From the NCBI GenBank assembly GCA_035288785.1, contig DATDZF010000087.1, forward strand, positions 1-24,164: 24,164 bases of DNA, read 5' to 3'. Source of the stretch: JACRGC01 sp035288785. GTDB taxonomy: Archaea > Micrarchaeota > Micrarchaeia > Norongarragalinales > SBBD01. The notes under the pieces were generated by a model. It searched no databases and was not told the DNA's origin. It saw only the letters and a list, made by a program, of their open reading frames with translations. The translations under genes were made by a program, and so were the position numbers. Below are positions 22,939 to 24,164 of this stretch, in pieces (positions within the stretch are counted from its first letter, which is position 1; each line of letters opens with the position of its first letter).

Positions 22939-24164
22939 TTACAAACCGTAGTATTTTTTGAGGGGCCTTTTTATGAAGGCGAAGTTAAGGCCGGCCTTCC
23001 TCTCGATTGAAATAAGCACCTCGAAATCAGTCCGATCGGGAATCCGAAAGAGAACGAGGCAGACAGCATATAAAAGCCCGTAGAGCATGCCGAATACAAG
23101 CAGGCTAGTATCCGATGAGGGGATCGATAGCGCCCTGAATGCAGCAAACGAAACGAACATGGATGCGCCACCGGAAACTATCATCCAAATAAATGCGCGC
23201 GAGACAGGCAGCGCACCCGTTAAGCGAAAAACGCCATATGCGTTAAGCCCCCCATAGAGCACAAGGGACAATGACGTTGCAATGGCGGCGCCGGAAATCC
23301 CATAAACGGGAACAAGCAGATAATTGAGGGAAATATTTAACGCCGCAGCAAGCGTTATGTTGGTAAGTATCTGCCCAGTCTTTCCAAGCGCGGAAAGAAC
23401 ATCCGATGAATTGAAAAAAAGGGAATACGCGAGATATCCGAACGAGAGTATCTGAAGGGGAAGCTCGCCATCCTCATATGCTTGCCCGAAAAGCACGCGC
23501 AGGACCTGCCTTCCGAAGAACGCAAAGAGCATGAACAGCGCCAAATTGACTCCGAATGCCCATTTCGTTAGTACCGAATATATTTTCCGAAATTCGTCGG
23601 TTTTATTTAGGGTTAAAAGGCTTGAGACGATCGGAAGGAAAAGGAGGTTGAGGCTCATTGGCGCCATAATGAGCAGCGCTGCTGTCGGGAGCGCCGTGCT
23701 GTAGATGCCGGCCTCGGATGCACCCCAGAAATAGCCAAGGAAGAACACATCTGTCCATGCAAGGAAGAAGTTTATGAGGCCAGAGAACATAAGGGGTATG
23801 GAAAACGGCAGGATTTCCCCTTCGATTCCGCGGTACCTTTCACCGGATGTGAAAAACCTGCGGATTTTCGTCTCAAGGAAGAGGAGGGCGACAATGAACG
23901 CTATGATTATCGCAAGCACATATCCAATCGTGATCCCTGCAAGGGACCAGCCTGCATATATGAAAGCGAGCGCAAAGCCCAGCTTGAGCCCTGTCTCGAC
24001 GAACTGTTTGGTCAATATCTCGTATTGGATCTTCCCGAATGCGCGAAATGTGCCGAACAACACACCTTGCATCGCATAGAACGGCACCCCGATGGCCAGA
24101 ATCCTAAGTACATCCGAAAGAACCGCCGTGTGGAAAAGGCTTACCGCAATCCAATCCGCGGCTA
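22939..24164 (-). CDS. Polysaccharide flippase (MATE/Wzx family), N-terminus beyond window
   Basis: Multi-pass membrane protein of the MOP superfamily that would flip the lipid-linked oligosaccharide across the membrane. The frame stays open to the right edge, past the GTG at 24087, reading ILAIGVPFYAMQGVLFGTFRAFGK, a conserved Wzx segment; the true start is therefore outside. About 407 residues are visible, with some ten hydrophobic segments, GVNLALFMLFAFFGRQVLRVLFG in the middle and LNYLLVPVYGISGAAIATSLS, both usual in RfbX/Wzx proteins. With GPT and AglB at the other end of the window it completes a full N-glycosylation path. Substrate structure cannot be inferred. Confidence 0.92.
   Translation of the reverse strand, partial: AADWIAVSLFHTAVLSDVLRILAIGVPFYAMQGVLFGTFRAFGKIQYEILTKQFVETGLKLGFALAFIYAGWSLAGITIGYVLAIIIAFIVALLFLETKIRRFFTSGERYRGIEGEILPFSIPLMFSGLINFFLAWTDVFFLGYFWGASEAGIYSTALPTAALLIMAPMSLNLLFLPIVSSLLTLNKTDEFRKIYSVLTKWAFGVNLALFMLFAFFGRQVLRVLFGQAYEDGELPLQILSFGYLAYSLFFNSSDVLSALGKTGQILTNITLAAALNISLNYLLVPVYGISGAAIATSLSLVLYGGLNAYGVFRLTGALPVSRAFIWMIVSGGASMFVSFAAFRALSIPSSDTSLLVFGMLYGLLYAVCLVLFRIPDRTDFEVLISIERKAGLNFAFIKRPLKKYYGL

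Noticed and set aside
1..24164. CRISPR array, insertion sequence or tRNA/attachment site
   Set aside because: No regularly spaced repeats, transposase, terminal inverted repeats or tRNA-like sequence were seen on either strand.

Overview
The window looks archaeal. Evidence: an AglB/STT3-type oligosaccharyltransferase with a WWDYG motif, an Alg7/AglH-like GlcNAc-1-phosphate transferase, archaeal TATA boxes (TTTATA/TTATAA) about 27 bases before the expected transcription starts, G-rich Shine-Dalgarno sites in front of TTG and GTG starts, and many AGG arginine codons. The lineage cannot be fixed from the sequence alone; a DPANN-type or euryarchaeal genome is possible. Nearly every gene serves construction of a surface glycan, so this is an N-glycosylation/surface polysaccharide island. 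Both window edges cut through genes.

Layout. 1-3303 (minus): STT3/AglB followed by the lipid-linked-oligosaccharide initiating transferase (partial). 3416-4324 (plus): GT2. 4430-5416 (minus): SDR sugar dehydratase. 5527-10940 (plus): five-gene operon GT4, GT9 (heptosyltransferase family), SDR epimerase, GT4, GT2. 10955-11090: a tandem imperfect repeat. 14364-11140 (minus): operon gmhA, gmhB, HldC-type adenylyltransferase, HldA-type kinase, methyltransferase. 16906-14496 (minus): TylC3-like C-methyltransferase and GT4. 16997-18685 (plus): GtrA-like protein, a 300-base gap with RNA-like folding potential, then GalU. 21786-18744 (minus): SDR, Gmd, ColD-like PMP-dependent dehydratase. 22232-22840 (plus): methyltransferase. 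22939 to the right edge (minus): MATE/Wzx flippase, partial.

How the genes fit together (inference). The GPT starts a glycan on a polyprenyl phosphate; the GT2, GT4 and GT9 enzymes extend it; the flippase moves it across the membrane; AglB transfers it to protein. No Wzy-like polymerase is visible, which fits transfer of a fixed oligosaccharide. Three donor routes are encoded: an ADP-D-glycero-beta-D-manno-heptose route, a GDP-3,6-dideoxyhexose route (Gmd plus a ColD-like enzyme carrying the His-for-Lys swap), and UDP-glucose (GalU). SDRs and a C-methyltransferase suggest further modified, possibly branched, deoxysugars.

The most striking point is a complete set of bacterial lipopolysaccharide-style heptose enzymes plus a GT9 transferase inside an archaeal N-glycosylation locus.
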